Assembly: GCA_002838945.1 (NCBI GenBank)
Contig: PGXB01000020.1
Span: 1-63,506 of the forward strand
Direction: 5' to 3'
Origin: a candidate division Zixibacteria bacterium HGW-Zixibacteria-1
GTDB taxonomy: Bacteria; Zixibacteria; MSB-5A5; GN15; PGXB01
Length of the DNA: 63,506 nt
Shown here: piece by piece, positions 6,473 through 15,632 of the stretch
How positions within the stretch are numbered: position 1 is the first letter of the stretch
How the letters are laid out: each line of letters starts with the position of its first letter
Notes under the pieces: generated by a model
Seen by the model: only the letters and a program-made list of their open reading frames with translations
Database searches by the model: none
What the model was told of the DNA's origin: nothing
Position numbers and translations under genes: made by a program

Positions 6473-9082
6473 ATGTCTCATCTGCAAAATAAGGCGCTGT
6501 TAATATTACTGCTTTTGCTGATATCCATACTCGATTTTTCAGCGGTCTCGGCCAGAAATCTTTACCGAACGGAAAGGCCGACTGCTCCGACTACCCCGGT
6601 CGGGAAAACGGCTCTGGATGCACCGTACGTATCTTACGCCATACATGATATAAATAAACTTGGCCTGACAATTACTAACATCGGAAGTATCGGGACCGGT
6701 TTTATCGGTGAGGAAGTGGTCGGCGCCGCGGCGCCATCGGGAATATACCTGTATCCGGGACGTCTGAAGCACATCTTCGGCGGCGCTTTCTGGATCGGGG
6801 CGGTGGTCGGGCGCGATACGCTGGTTTCGGTCGGTGCCGACGGCTGGCAGCTTACCCGCGAGATGTTCCCCGATCCATATCCCCGGGGGGAAATCAAAGA
6901 AGCATCCATTCTAAATACGGACGATGTTGAGGCGCTCTCGGAGCAGGATTTTATCGCCATTTACACCGATACCCTGACCAATCCATCCTATGTGGAAATC
7001 GATCCGACCGACGGGCGGCCCCATATCCCGATCAATGTCGAAATCAGCCAGCGTTCGTACGCCTGGAGTTATGCCTATGCGGAAGACTTTATTCTGTTTG
7101 ATTACTCTATTAAAAATATCGGATATCGGGAAATAAAGAAAGCGTATCTCGGCATATACCTCGACGCCGAGGTTACGCCGCGCAGCGGCAATTATGATGA
7201 TTTTACCGATGATATCTGCGGTTTTCGGCGTTATGCCGCCTCCGATCAGGGATGCGGCTTTATCGATACGGTCAATATCGCCTGGCTGGCCGACAATGAC
7301 GGCCGCTCGGCGCCGCCGCCGGCCTGTCCCGGTGGGTTTGAGCTGACCTCGGTGACCGGTATCAGGGTGGTCCGAACACCTTCCGATTCGCTCAAGTACT
7401 CCTTCAACTGGTGGATATCCAATCCTGATGCCTCGCTCGATTTCGGCCCGCGACGGATAGGCACGCCGAATGATCCGTTTCGCGATTTCGGCGGGTTTCT
7501 CGGCACTCCCGAGGGGGATAAAAATAAATATTATGTGCTGAGGCACGAAGAGTTCGATTATGATCAGCTTTTCAGCGCCGTCGATCAAACGGCCGCCGGC
7601 TGGCTGCCGCCATCGGCGCAGGCTCCCGATTTTTCCAATGGTTATGACACCCGCTTTTTGCTGTCATTCGGGCCGTTCGATATCAGCCCGGGCGAGGTGC
7701 TTCCGGTCAGTTTTGCCTATGTCGCCGGTGCTAATTTTCACCGCCGCTGCGAAGATTGGGACCAGTATTATCAGCCGTACAATCCGCAGCCATATTCTGA
7801 CCGGCTTGACTTCACCGACTTTGCCAAGAATGCCATGTGGGCGTCGTGGATCTATGACAACCCCGGCTATGACAGCGACGGCAACGGCTACTTTGGGAAG
7901 TACCGTATTTGCGTCTATGACTCAACATTTGTTTTTGATACGGTGTCGATCGATCCGGTTGTGATTGAAACGACCATGGTCTATACCCAGGCCGATACGC
8001 TCTGGTATGAAGGTGACGGTGTTCCCGATTTTCGCGGGGCGGCTCCTCCCCCGCCGCCGGTGCTTCGGGTTATGCCGAGTATCGATGAGTTCAATCGCGG
8101 GGAATTGCGGGTCCGCTGGAACGGGCTTCGATCGGAAACCGAAAAAGATATCTTCAGCCGGGTGGCCGACTTCGAAGGGTATCGTGTCTATATATCGCTG
8201 TCGCAACTGCAATCCGACTTTGTTCTGGTTTCATCGTACGACCGGGATGATTACAACAAATATATCTGGAACGAATCACGCGGCATCTGGGAACTGCGCA
8301 ACCCGCCTTTTACACTTGATTCACTCCGGGCGCTGTACGGCAGTAATCTCGACCCCACGAGCTTTTCGATCGATCACCGGTTTTACTGGATGGATTCGAT
8401 CTTTTATTTTGCGGCGCAGGACTGGAACCAGTCGGAATTGAGAGATACGATGGGTATCTACAAGCGGTTTCCGGATCAACCCCCGCCCAGTACACTCATT
8501 GTCGATTCGGCGGCGATATATTACCCTGAGGAGTTGACCGAAGACAGCCTGTTAAAATATTATGAGTACGAATATGTTTTCAGAAACCTGCTGCCGTCAC
8601 AACTGTACTATGTATCGGTGACCGCTTTCGACTATGGTTCACCGACCAGCGGCCTGCTGTCGCTCGAATCGAGCCCGTCGGTGAATATGGTGGCCGAATA
8701 TGCCCAGAACCGAACCGGTATCGTCGAGGCGGAAGGGCTGAATGTCATTGTTTATCCCAATCCTTATCGTATCGACGGCAATTACCGTTCGGCCGAAGGA
8801 GGCGGTTTTGAGGGGCGCGGACAGGAAAGTATGCCGGACGATCGGGTCCGGGCGATTCATTTTACGAATTTGCCGCATAAATGCACTATCAGGATTTTCA
8901 CCATCGATGGCGATCTGGTTCGCCAGATCGATCATGATTACCCGCCAGACAGTCCGCAGAGCATGCATGACATCTGGGATATGATTACCCGGAACACGCA
9001 GGTGCCGGTTTCGGGGATTTATTACTACTCAGTCGAGTCGGAGTACGGCAATCAGGTGGGCAAGATAGTGATTATTATGTAG
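6473..9082 (+). CDS. large secreted protein with C-terminal FlgD/Por-like tail (full-length paralogue)
   Basis: An 869-residue exported protein with a signal peptide at about 1-27 (LLILLLLLISILDFSAVSA). The N-terminal module (residues 40-135) and the C-terminal module (657-869) are shared with the gene at 5262. The central 520 residues are unique to this copy and rich in aromatic and Asp/Pro residues, with segments such as SYAWSYAYAEDFILFDYSI suggesting beta-sandwich folds. There is also a fibronectin-like part around residues 545-620 (LRVRWNGLRSETEKD, then FEGYRVYISLS). The tail VIVYPNPYRIDGNYR...GIYYYSVESEYG is typical of FCB cell-surface or secreted proteins. No catalytic motif was recognised; a structural or adhesin role is a guess. 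An upstream terminator implies its own promoter. Confidence 0.82.
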   Translation: MSHLQNKALLILLLLLISILDFSAVSARNLYRTERPTAPTTPVGKTALDAPYVSYAIHDINKLGLTITNIGSIGTGFIGEEVVGAAAPSGIYLYPGRLKHIFGGAFWIGAVVGRDTLVSVGADGWQLTREMFPDPYPRGEIKEASILNTDDVEALSEQDFIAIYTDTLTNPSYVEIDPTDGRPHIPINVEISQRSYAWSYAYAEDFILFDYSIKNIGYREIKKAYLGIYLDAEVTPRSGNYDDFTDDICGFRRYAASDQGCGFIDTVNIAWLADNDGRSAPPPACPGGFELTSVTGIRVVRTPSDSLKYSFNWWISNPDASLDFGPRRIGTPNDPFRDFGGFLGTPEGDKNKYYVLRHEEFDYDQLFSAVDQTAAGWLPPSAQAPDFSNGYDTRFLLSFGPFDISPGEVLPVSFAYVAGANFHRRCEDWDQYYQPYNPQPYSDRLDFTDFAKNAMWASWIYDNPGYDSDGNGYFGKYRICVYDSTFVFDTVSIDPVVIETTMVYTQADTLWYEGDGVPDFRGAAPPPPPVLRVMPSIDEFNRGELRVRWNGLRSETEKDIFSRVADFEGYRVYISLSQLQSDFVLVSSYDRDDYNKYIWNESRGIWELRNPPFTLDSLRALYGSNLDPTSFSIDHRFYWMDSIFYFAAQDWNQSELRDTMGIYKRFPDQPPPSTLIVDSAAIYYPEELTEDSLLKYYEYEYVFRNLLPSQLYYVSVTAFDYGSPTSGLLSLESSPSVNMVAEYAQNRTGIVEAEGLNVIVYPNPYRIDGNYRSAEGGGFEGRGQESMPDDRVRAIHFTNLPHKCTIRIFTIDGDLVRQIDHDYPPDSPQSMHDIWDMITRNTQVPVSGIYYYSVESEYGNQVGKIVIIM

Positions 9083-9108
9083 AGGCGCTGTCGGGGAAAT
9101 AATCTGCC

Positions 9109-9136
9109 TTGACAAAGCCCGGGACATCTGTATATT
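9109..9136 (+). promoter_or_regulatory. candidate sigma-70 promoter in the 9083-9399 gap
   Basis: TTGACA (9109-9114), a 16-nt spacer and TATATT (9131-9136) form a good sigma-70-like promoter in the 317-nt gap ahead of the dockerin protein. Its presumed start site would leave a leader of about 255 nt before the ATG at 9400. I saw no riboswitch or ORF in that leader. The remainder of the gap is AT-rich. The sigma consensus of this lineage is not known to me, so this is a candidate only. Confidence 0.4.
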
Positions 9137-9399
9137 TATGTTATAAATCAGGTTTTTACCTGTCTGGGTTCTGAGCATATCAAAAAGAGCACATCGGAGA
9201 AGCCAGGGGACTATGCTCACGATACCATAATATGATGCTCGGAGAAACCATAAACATTGTAATAGTGATTTGAAATCTTATTGGGAAATTACTGGCTTCA
9301 GTCGACACTTTTACGGGAGAAATCGGGGATTTTCAGAGCACATCCCTAATGTCGACTTTACACATTAAGAACCTTTACTCTGAACAAGGAGGAAAATCA

Positions 9400-11412
9400 A
9401 TGAAAACTCAATTAATGGGCTGTCCTCCATGTGCATTAGCGCTCATTTTCGCCTTAGCTTTTCCGCCGGCTCATGCCGAAATAGCATTATATTGGAATAC
9501 CGGCGATATCGGTCAGGTCCAAGATATAATAGTAGCGGATGCAAACATGGACGGGGTGAAGGAAACAATTGTTGGTTGCCAGCTTGGATATACCGGAGTA
9601 AGCCCTTTTAGGGTCTTTAATGGGGTAAGTAAAATCTTGGATACCTCAATTATGCTCGATACTGGATACCCAAACAAAATTCAAGTGACGGACATAGATG
9701 GAGACGGCGACACAGAAATCATCGTCGGATCGACTACTTCTTGGGAGGAAGGCGCAGAGGGACATATATATATTTACGATGGAAGCACTTATAGCTTGGA
9801 GTGGAAAAGTGAAAACATTGGTACTGTGGTGAGTCTCCATGTAGCAGATTTTGATCTTGACGGTGTCAATGAGATATTCGCAGGGATATGGAGGGCAGCG
9901 GTTCAGCAGGATTTCGGCAGGATTCTTATTTTTGATGGGATTAGTCATGCCATCGAATTTGACACTACATTAGAAACCCACTATTTTTTCAGTGAGGGTT
10001 CCACAGTCTGCGACTTGGATAATGACTCAGCTCTGGAAATAATCTTTGTGGAAACCGATGTTGCTGTCTCCGACAGTTCCAAAGTATTTATGGTGGACAG
10101 AACACCCAATTCGGTAGAATGGAAGTTGGGAGCATCAAGTGTATTTCGGGGAACCGCATGCGGTGATGTGGATAATGATAATCAGATTGAATTCGTTATT
10201 TGCCATACGACCGGAACCTCCCCGACAGATATTAGACAGGTTAAGGTATTCGACAGTAATTGGGTAGAAGAATGGTCTTATGATTTTTCTGATGAGCCTT
10301 TCTGGGGGCCGACAACATTGGCAATGGGAAATGTAGATGGAGATCAGATACCCGAGATAGCAGTTGCCGTCACCACTATGACATTTGGTGGCTATGCTTG
10401 CTTAATAGACAGACAGACGGATTCAATTATTTGGTCTACAGGTCCGGGCGGGAGCATCGACGTAGTCACATTTGCAGACGTAAATAACGACGGATGGCTG
10501 GAGTTATGCATTGGGTACACAACATCCTTTAGCAGCGGTTATATGGAGGTATATGAGATTCTGGATTTGGATGATGATGGTATCCCCAATACCACTGACA
10601 ATTGCCCGATGATGTCCAATCCCGACCAGATTGATACTGACACTGACGGTAAGGGCGATGCCTGTGATAATTGTCCGAATATTGGCAATGCTGATCAGAT
10701 GAACTCCGATAATGACAGTTATGGCGATATTTGTGACAATTGTCCAACTGCAAATAATCAGGGTCAGGAAGATAGTGATGATGATACATTTGGTGATGCT
10801 TGCGATAATTGTCCCAATATCGCAAACAGCGGGCAAGAGGATTCCGATAGCGATAACAAAGGCAATTTATGCGACAACTGCCCCGATCAATATAACCCAT
10901 TGCAGGAGGATTATGACCTTGACGGTATCGGCGATTCGTGCGACCCCTGCAATAATTTCATGTTCACCATGGAGTCACCGGGCGACACAGTGCTGGTTCA
11001 ATTCCTACACGAATTCAGCTACTATCCGACAATCACTGACCCGGATGATGCCAGCCACAGTGTTATATATCCAGAAATGCCCCACTGGTGCACAGTTATC
11101 AATGATACACTAAAAGGAACCGCCCCCGATACCGCTTTTGTCGAACCGGTCACGGTTATTGCTATGGATGCCTGCAATGTGGACACGCTGTTGTTTGTCA
11201 CGGTCATTTATCTCTGCGGCGATGCCAACGGTGACGGATTTATGAATATTCTGGATATTACGTTTCTTATAAATTACCTGTATCGAAGCGGCGCGGCCCC
11301 TGACCCGATTGAATCAGGCGACGGCGACGGCGGCGGATCGATCAACCTGCTGGATATTGTTTACCTGATAAACTATCTCTACAAAGGAGGCCCGGCGCCG
11401 AATTGCCCATAG
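9400..11412 (+). CDS. secreted FG-GAP beta-propeller / thrombospondin type 3 / dockerin type I protein
   Basis: About 670 residues. I chose the ATG at 9400, preceded by AGGAGG with ideal spacing, over 9349. A signal peptide (1-26, ending AHA) is followed by seven FG-GAP/integrin-alpha-like calcium blades, each with a D-x-(D/N)-x-D-G type loop (DANMDGVKETIVG, DIDGDGDTEIIVG, DFDLDGVNEIFAG and so on). Together they probably make one seven-bladed propeller. Five to six thrombospondin type 3 repeats follow (DNCP...D-x-D-x-D-x-x-GDAC). The C terminus is a dockerin type I pair (CGDANGDGFMNILDITFLINYLY and a second DGDGGGSINLLDIVYLINYLY loop). All modules bind Ca2+. Such proteins are exported and may attach to cohesin partners; no cohesin is visible here. 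It converges with the PKS gene, with 22 nt between stops. Confidence 0.88.
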   Translation: MKTQLMGCPPCALALIFALAFPPAHAEIALYWNTGDIGQVQDIIVADANMDGVKETIVGCQLGYTGVSPFRVFNGVSKILDTSIMLDTGYPNKIQVTDIDGDGDTEIIVGSTTSWEEGAEGHIYIYDGSTYSLEWKSENIGTVVSLHVADFDLDGVNEIFAGIWRAAVQQDFGRILIFDGISHAIEFDTTLETHYFFSEGSTVCDLDNDSALEIIFVETDVAVSDSSKVFMVDRTPNSVEWKLGASSVFRGTACGDVDNDNQIEFVICHTTGTSPTDIRQVKVFDSNWVEEWSYDFSDEPFWGPTTLAMGNVDGDQIPEIAVAVTTMTFGGYACLIDRQTDSIIWSTGPGGSIDVVTFADVNNDGWLELCIGYTTSFSSGYMEVYEILDLDDDGIPNTTDNCPMMSNPDQIDTDTDGKGDACDNCPNIGNADQMNSDNDSYGDICDNCPTANNQGQEDSDDDTFGDACDNCPNIANSGQEDSDSDNKGNLCDNCPDQYNPLQEDYDLDGIGDSCDPCNNFMFTMESPGDTVLVQFLHEFSYYPTITDPDDASHSVIYPEMPHWCTVINDTLKGTAPDTAFVEPVTVIAMDACNVDTLLFVTVIYLCGDANGDGFMNILDITFLINYLYRSGAAPDPIESGDGDGGGSINLLDIVYLINYLYKGGPAPNCP

Positions 11413-11434
11413 AAACAGAGCGCGACCTGACTCG

Positions 11435-12487
11435 CTATAGTTTTACCAGAAGCGATTCAGAGCAAAAACCGGGACCGAGGGCGGATATGATGCCGTAGCC
11501 CGGATTTCTCAGACCGTGCTTTTCAAGATATCGCGCGATGACGAAAAGCACGGTCACCGAGGACATGTTGCCGTAGTCATGCAAAATATCGCGGGAGAGG
11601 GCAAAGCTGTCGCCATTGACGTGGTACGCCGTTTCGTAGGCTTCGACCACTTTCATTCCGCCCGGATGATATAAATAATATAAGATATCTTCTTTGGACA
11701 GGCCGCATTCGGACAGAAAAGTATCCATCTCGGTCGCGGCATTGGCCAGGATTATGTCGGGAATACGTTTGTCAAAAACCACCTGCATGCCGCGTGAGAC
11801 GATATTCCAGCCCATCACGCTCAGCGAATCAGGATAAAAGGTCGAGCGCGTCGAGACGATTTCGAGGCCATCGCTTTTGACATTGTCACCGGACACCAAC
11901 GCAGCCGCGGCCCCTTCGCCGAATAAAGCACAGGCAACCAGATTACTTTTTGAAAAATCATCACTATTGAAGGTAAGGCCGCACAATTCGACCGCGACCA
12001 GAAGGACGCGATGATCCGGATGTCCCAGCAAATAATGGTAGGCATGCGACAAGCCGGCGGCACCGCCGGCGCATCCCAGGCCCCAGATCGGCGTGCGGCG
12101 GATATTGTGGCGCAGGCCCAGGACATTAATGAGCCGCGCATCAATCGAAGGTGTCGCCAGCCTGGTCGTATTTATGTAGATGATGTAATCAATCTGATCG
12201 GCATTAGTTCCTGTCATTTCCATGACTTTGCGGGCGGCTTTCGCGCCCAGATCGGTCGCGGATTCGATATAGATATTATTTTTTTCGGCAATATCATGTT
12301 CCTGCTCAAACCATTGGCTGGGGACGGAGAAATATCGGGTCCCGATTCCGGCATTGTCAAAAAGAGGCATAAGCCGGTCAACATCGGTTCGGTGTGTCCC
12401 GAACAGCCGCATTGTAAAGGCTTTGGCTTCGTTTTGAGCGATACTATATGGCGGCACGGCGGTCGCAATGGCTGAAATTCTTGGCAT
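11435..12487 (-). CDS. type III polyketide synthase (chalcone/stilbene synthase family)
   Basis: A 350-residue homodimeric thiolase-fold enzyme that condenses malonyl-CoA extender units onto an acyl-CoA starter. The catalytic triad is intact: Cys139 in WGLGCAGGAAG, His274 in YHPGGMKV and Asn307 in DYGNMSSVTV. The start at ATG 12487 (MPRISAIATAVPP) matches the family's N terminus; the frame continues upstream to 12607 but that extension has no family resemblance. The gene stands alone, with no methyltransferase, oxidase or acyl-CoA ligase next to it, so the product is unknown. Alkylpyrones or alkylresorcinols are the usual bacterial products. It is convergent with the dockerin gene. Confidence 0.9.
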   Translation of the reverse strand: MPRISAIATAVPPYSIAQNEAKAFTMRLFGTHRTDVDRLMPLFDNAGIGTRYFSVPSQWFEQEHDIAEKNNIYIESATDLGAKAARKVMEMTGTNADQIDYIIYINTTRLATPSIDARLINVLGLRHNIRRTPIWGLGCAGGAAGLSHAYHYLLGHPDHRVLLVAVELCGLTFNSDDFSKSNLVACALFGEGAAAALVSGDNVKSDGLEIVSTRSTFYPDSLSVMGWNIVSRGMQVVFDKRIPDIILANAATEMDTFLSECGLSKEDILYYLYHPGGMKVVEAYETAYHVNGDSFALSRDILHDYGNMSSVTVLFVIARYLEKHGLRNPGYGIISALGPGFCSESLLVKL

Positions 12488-12649
12488 ATTTCTATCCGGT
12501 AAAGGTTTAAGCTTATAACATTGAAAGTCGCTAATATGTTCAATTCGATCAGAGTCGGGCCTACGACCGGAAATTACTTTTGGCGAGCATGGATTTTTTG
12601 GAAACAATTTGTAAGATATCGGTTAATGGATAAACGTTATAAATGAAGC

Positions 12650-12696
12650 ATGCCCGCCTCCATTAGGTCCGCTTCTCCGGAGGCGGATCAGGGCAT
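12650..12696. repeat. large imperfect extragenic palindrome
   Basis: ATGC-CCGCCTCC (12650-12661) pairs with GGAGGCGG (12679-12686) and then GCAT (12693-12696) across a small bulge. An inner arm TCCGC...GCGGA can pair alternatively. The element sits between the PKS promoter region and the rpmA terminator. It may be a dispersed REP-like element. Confidence 0.4.
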
Positions 12697-12700
12697 AGCG

Positions 12701-12740
12701 CAAAAAAGCCCGCATCTTTAATGATGCGGGCTGGTTTTTT
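12701..12740. terminator. bidirectional terminator downstream of rpmA
   Basis: AGCCCGCATC (12707-12716), loop TTTAAT, GATGCGGGCT (12723-12732): a perfect 10-bp stem flanked by six A on the left and six T on the right. On the minus strand it ends the clpC-rpmA transcription unit 29 nt past the rpmA stop. It would also work on the plus strand. Confidence 0.85.
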
Positions 12741-12760
12741 GACAGGGCCTGAAGCCGGTC

Positions 12761-13012
12761 TTATTCAAAGACGGAAACGAATTTCTTGTCGCGTCCCTTC
12801 TGCTGGAATTTAACCACGCCGGTGGCCTTGGCATACAGCGTGTCATCCTTGCCGCGGCCGACATTGAGGCCGGGGTGGAACTTGGTGCCGCACTGACGGA
12901 CAATAATCGTTCCAGCGGTGACCGCTTCGCCGGAATAGGCTTTGACGCCGCGCCGCTGGCCGTGGCTGTCGCGGCCGTTGCGGGAGGAACCTACGCCTTT
13001 TTTGTGAGCCAT
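12761..13012 (-). CDS. rpmA: 50S ribosomal protein L27
   Basis: An 83-residue bL27, located at the peptidyl-transferase centre of the 50S subunit. The N terminus [16 protein letters not shown] and the signature [31 protein letters not shown] are diagnostic. There is no N-terminal extension of the kind that needs Prp cleavage in Firmicutes. AGAGG precedes the ATG. Its usual partner rplU (L21) is absent. Instead it follows clpC, separated by a hairpin (13051-13074), and a TATAAT at 13036-13041 could serve as its own -10. Confidence 0.97.
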   Translation of the reverse strand: MAHKKGVGSSRNGRDSHGQRRGVKAYSGEAVTAGTIIVRQCGTKFHPGLNVGRGKDDTLYAKATGVVKFQQKGRDKKFVSVFE

Positions 13013-13050
13013 AACACTACCTCTTATCTCAAAACATTATATTCAAAATT

Positions 13051-13074
13051 ACGGCCCGGCTTTCACCGGGCCGT
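13051..13074 (-). terminator. hairpin between clpC and rpmA
   Basis: ACGGCCCGG (13051-13059), loop CTTTCA, CCGGGCCGT (13066-13074): a perfect 9-bp GC-rich stem followed on the minus strand by AATTTT. A weak U-tract suggests partial termination or attenuation between clpC and rpmA. Confidence 0.55.
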
Positions 13075-13110
13075 GTATTATAATAATTATTTTCAAAAAA
13101 GCAAGCGTTT

Positions 13111-15570
13111 TTAATTGCGGACCTGCTGCGGTTTTTCTTCAGCGGCCGGCTTCTCATTGAAGGTGAAAAGCAGTTTTTCTTCATCGGCGCTGATATACAG
13201 GTTGCAATCGCCCGCGTACTGGCCGCGCAGAAGTTCTTCAGCCAACGGATCTTCCAGGTATTTCTGGATCGCCCGCCGGAGCGGTCTGGCACCCAGCATC
13301 GGCTCGTAGCCCCTGGTCGACAGGAAGGTTACGGCCTCTTCGGACAGCGTGAAACTTATTCCCTTCTCCGCCAAGCGCTTAGCGACATCGGCAGTAAGGA
13401 TCGCAACGATTTCCTTGATATGATCGATGCTCAGTGAGTGGAAAATGACGCTTTCATCGATGCGGTTAAGCAGTTCCGGGTTGAACAGCTTTTTCAGCTC
13501 CTCGATCACTTTCTTCTTCATCGAATCATGTGAGGATTCTTCCGCTTCGGAGCCAAAGCCCATGGTCTTGCCGTCCTTGATCCTTCTGGTTCCGATATTC
13601 GAGGTCATAATGACCACGGTATTGCGGAAATCGACCTTGCGGCCGAAGGAATCGGTCAGCGAGCCGTCGTCCATAAGCTGGAGCAGGATATTGAAGACAT
13701 CCGGATGCGCCTTTTCGATTTCATCGAGCAAAACCACCGAATACGGCCGGCGTCTGACTTTCTCGGTCAACTGGCCGCCCTCCTCATAGCCGACATATCC
13801 CGGAGGAGCGCCGATCAGTCTTGAGACGGCAAACTTCTCCATGTATTCGGACATATCGATACGAATCAGCGATTCGGCATCTTCAAAAATGAATTCCGCC
13901 AGCACTCTCGCCAGCTCGGTTTTGCCGACACCGGTCGGACCCAGAAAGATAAATGATCCGATCGGGCGTCGCGGATCGCCGAGCCCGGCCCGGGCGCGGC
14001 GGATGGCGCGTGTGACGGTGTTGATTGCCTCATCCTGGCCGATAATGCGCTTGCGCAATTCATCTTCCATACGGAGAAGACGTTTCGATTCTTTTTCTTC
14101 GAGGCGGAAGAGCGGAATACCGGTCATCTGCGATACGATATGGGCAATATCATCTTCCTGCAGGACGATTTTTTTCTCTTCCCGTTTCTGGTCCCATTCC
14201 TTTTTCAAATCCTGAAGTTTTTCTTTTTTGAATTTCAATTCGTCACGCAGTTGGGCCGCAGTTTCGAAGGCCTGATTCTTGACCGCCTTTTCTTTTTCTT
14301 CCTGCAGCCTGGAAATTTCATTTTCGATATCATTGAACAAATCCGGTTTGGCAAAAGTGGCCAGGTGCGCGCGGCTGCCGGCCTCATCGATAACATCGAT
14401 TGCCTTATCGGGCTGAAAACGGCCGCTGATATAGCGATTGGACAGCTTCACCGCCGCCGTAATCGCTTCGTCGGAAATGGTCAATTTATGATGCTCTTCA
14501 TATTTGGGCTTGAGACCCTGCAAAATCCTGATGGTATTTTCTTCGCCCGGCTGCTCGACCATAATGGTCTGGAAGCGGCGTTCGAGGGCGCCATCCTTTT
14601 CGATATATTTTCTGTATTCATTCAAAGTTGTCGCACCGATACACTGCAGTTCGCCGCGTGAAAGAGCCGGCTTGAAAATATTGCTGGCATCAAGCGAACC
14701 TTCGGCGCCGCCGGCGCCGACGATGGTATGCAGTTCATCGATGAAAATAATGACATCTTTGGAATTGATGATTTCAGTCATAACCGCTTTGAGACGTTCT
14801 TCGAACTGCCCGCGGTACTTGGTTCCGGCAACAAGCGACGCCATATCAAGCGTCACCAGCCGTTTGTTATCGAGTGTCTGCGGAACCTTGCCCTCGACAA
14901 TGCGCTGGGCCAGCCCCTCGGCGATGGCAGTCTTGCCGACACCGGGTTCGCCGATAAGAACCGGATTGTTCTTCTTGCGGCGGGATAGAATCTGGCTGAC
15001 ACGCTCGATTTCATCGGCCCGCCCGATAATCGGGTCAAGCCGGCCGCGGCGCGCCAATTCGGTCAGATCGCGGCCATAATGGTCAAGAGCCGGGGTCTTT
15101 GATTTTTTGCGTTTGCGCTTGAATGAAGATGGTTTGCCGGTCTGGACATTTTTCAGCTCTTCATAGACTTCCTTATAGTCGATTTCATACATCGAAAGGA
15201 CCTGTGCGGCAACCCCTTCTTCATCCTTCAGAAGCGCCAGAAGGATATGTTCGGTGTCAATATCTTTGGATTTAAGCGCCCGTGCTTCCTGCCCGGAGAC
15301 TTCCAGGGTCTTCTTAGCCCGCGCCGTCAGGGGCAACTGGCCCATGGTCATGGTCCCGCCCGCAGGCTGAACGACTTCCTCGATGGAAGTTTTGAGATCC
15401 GTGGTTTCCAGTCCCAGATTATTTATGATCTCAACCGCCCGACCTTCACCAAGCCTGATTAATCCCAGCAGGAGATGCTCGGTCCCGATATAGTCATGCC
15501 GAAGCCTTGCAGCTTCTTCCCTGGCAAATTCTATGGCCTTCCGGGCTAATTCCGTAAACATCTCATTCAT
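13111..15570 (-). CDS. clpC: ATP-dependent Clp protease ATP-binding subunit ClpC
   Basis: An 819-residue Hsp100 unfoldase that feeds substrates to ClpP. Domains in order: double Clp-N repeat (1-145), AAA+ 1 (Walker [10 protein letters not shown], Walker [11 protein letters not shown]), a coiled middle segment with a UVR motif ([20 protein letters not shown]), and AAA+ 2 ([21 protein letters not shown]). The UVR-containing short middle domain marks ClpC rather than ClpA or ClpB. It lies directly downstream of mcsA and mcsB. In Bacillus those make phosphoarginine degrons that are read by the ClpC N domain. The start at 15570 has AAGG upstream; MFTEL at 15561 is an alternative. No clpP lies in the window. 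Confidence 0.95.
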   Translation of the reverse strand: MNEMFTELARKAIEFAREEAARLRHDYIGTEHLLLGLIRLGEGRAVEIINNLGLETTDLKTSIEEVVQPAGGTMTMGQLPLTARAKKTLEVSGQEARALKSKDIDTEHILLALLKDEEGVAAQVLSMYEIDYKEVYEELKNVQTGKPSSFKRKRKKSKTPALDHYGRDLTELARRGRLDPIIGRADEIERVSQILSRRKKNNPVLIGEPGVGKTAIAEGLAQRIVEGKVPQTLDNKRLVTLDMASLVAGTKYRGQFEERLKAVMTEIINSKDVIIFIDELHTIVGAGGAEGSLDASNIFKPALSRGELQCIGATTLNEYRKYIEKDGALERRFQTIMVEQPGEENTIRILQGLKPKYEEHHKLTISDEAITAAVKLSNRYISGRFQPDKAIDVIDEAGSRAHLATFAKPDLFNDIENEISRLQEEKEKAVKNQAFETAAQLRDELKFKKEKLQDLKKEWDQKREEKKIVLQEDDIAHIVSQMTGIPLFRLEEKESKRLLRMEDELRKRIIGQDEAINTVTRAIRRARAGLGDPRRPIGSFIFLGPTGVGKTELARVLAEFIFEDAESLIRIDMSEYMEKFAVSRLIGAPPGYVGYEEGGQLTEKVRRRPYSVVLLDEIEKAHPDVFNILLQLMDDGSLTDSFGRKVDFRNTVVIMTSNIGTRRIKDGKTMGFGSEAEESSHDSMKKKVIEELKKLFNPELLNRIDESVIFHSLSIDHIKEIVAILTADVAKRLAEKGISFTLSEEAVTFLSTRGYEPMLGARPLRRAIQKYLEDPLAEELLRGQYAGDCNLYISADEEKLLFTFNEKPAAEEKPQQVRN

Positions 15571-15632
15571 TTTTTATTACCTTTCTATTATTTTCCTACT
15601 CTGTAACGCTTCTTCAGGATTATTTGTGCCTT

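Noticed and set aside
9349-9399. Upstream start (ATG 9349) for the dockerin protein
   Set aside because: AGGAGG is placed for ATG 9400, and the 9400 start puts the signal peptide at the N terminus; the extra 17 residues would precede it.
12488-12607. 40-residue N-terminal extension of the type III PKS
   Set aside because: No similarity to the family N terminus and no Shine-Dalgarno at 12607; the core enzyme is complete from 12487.
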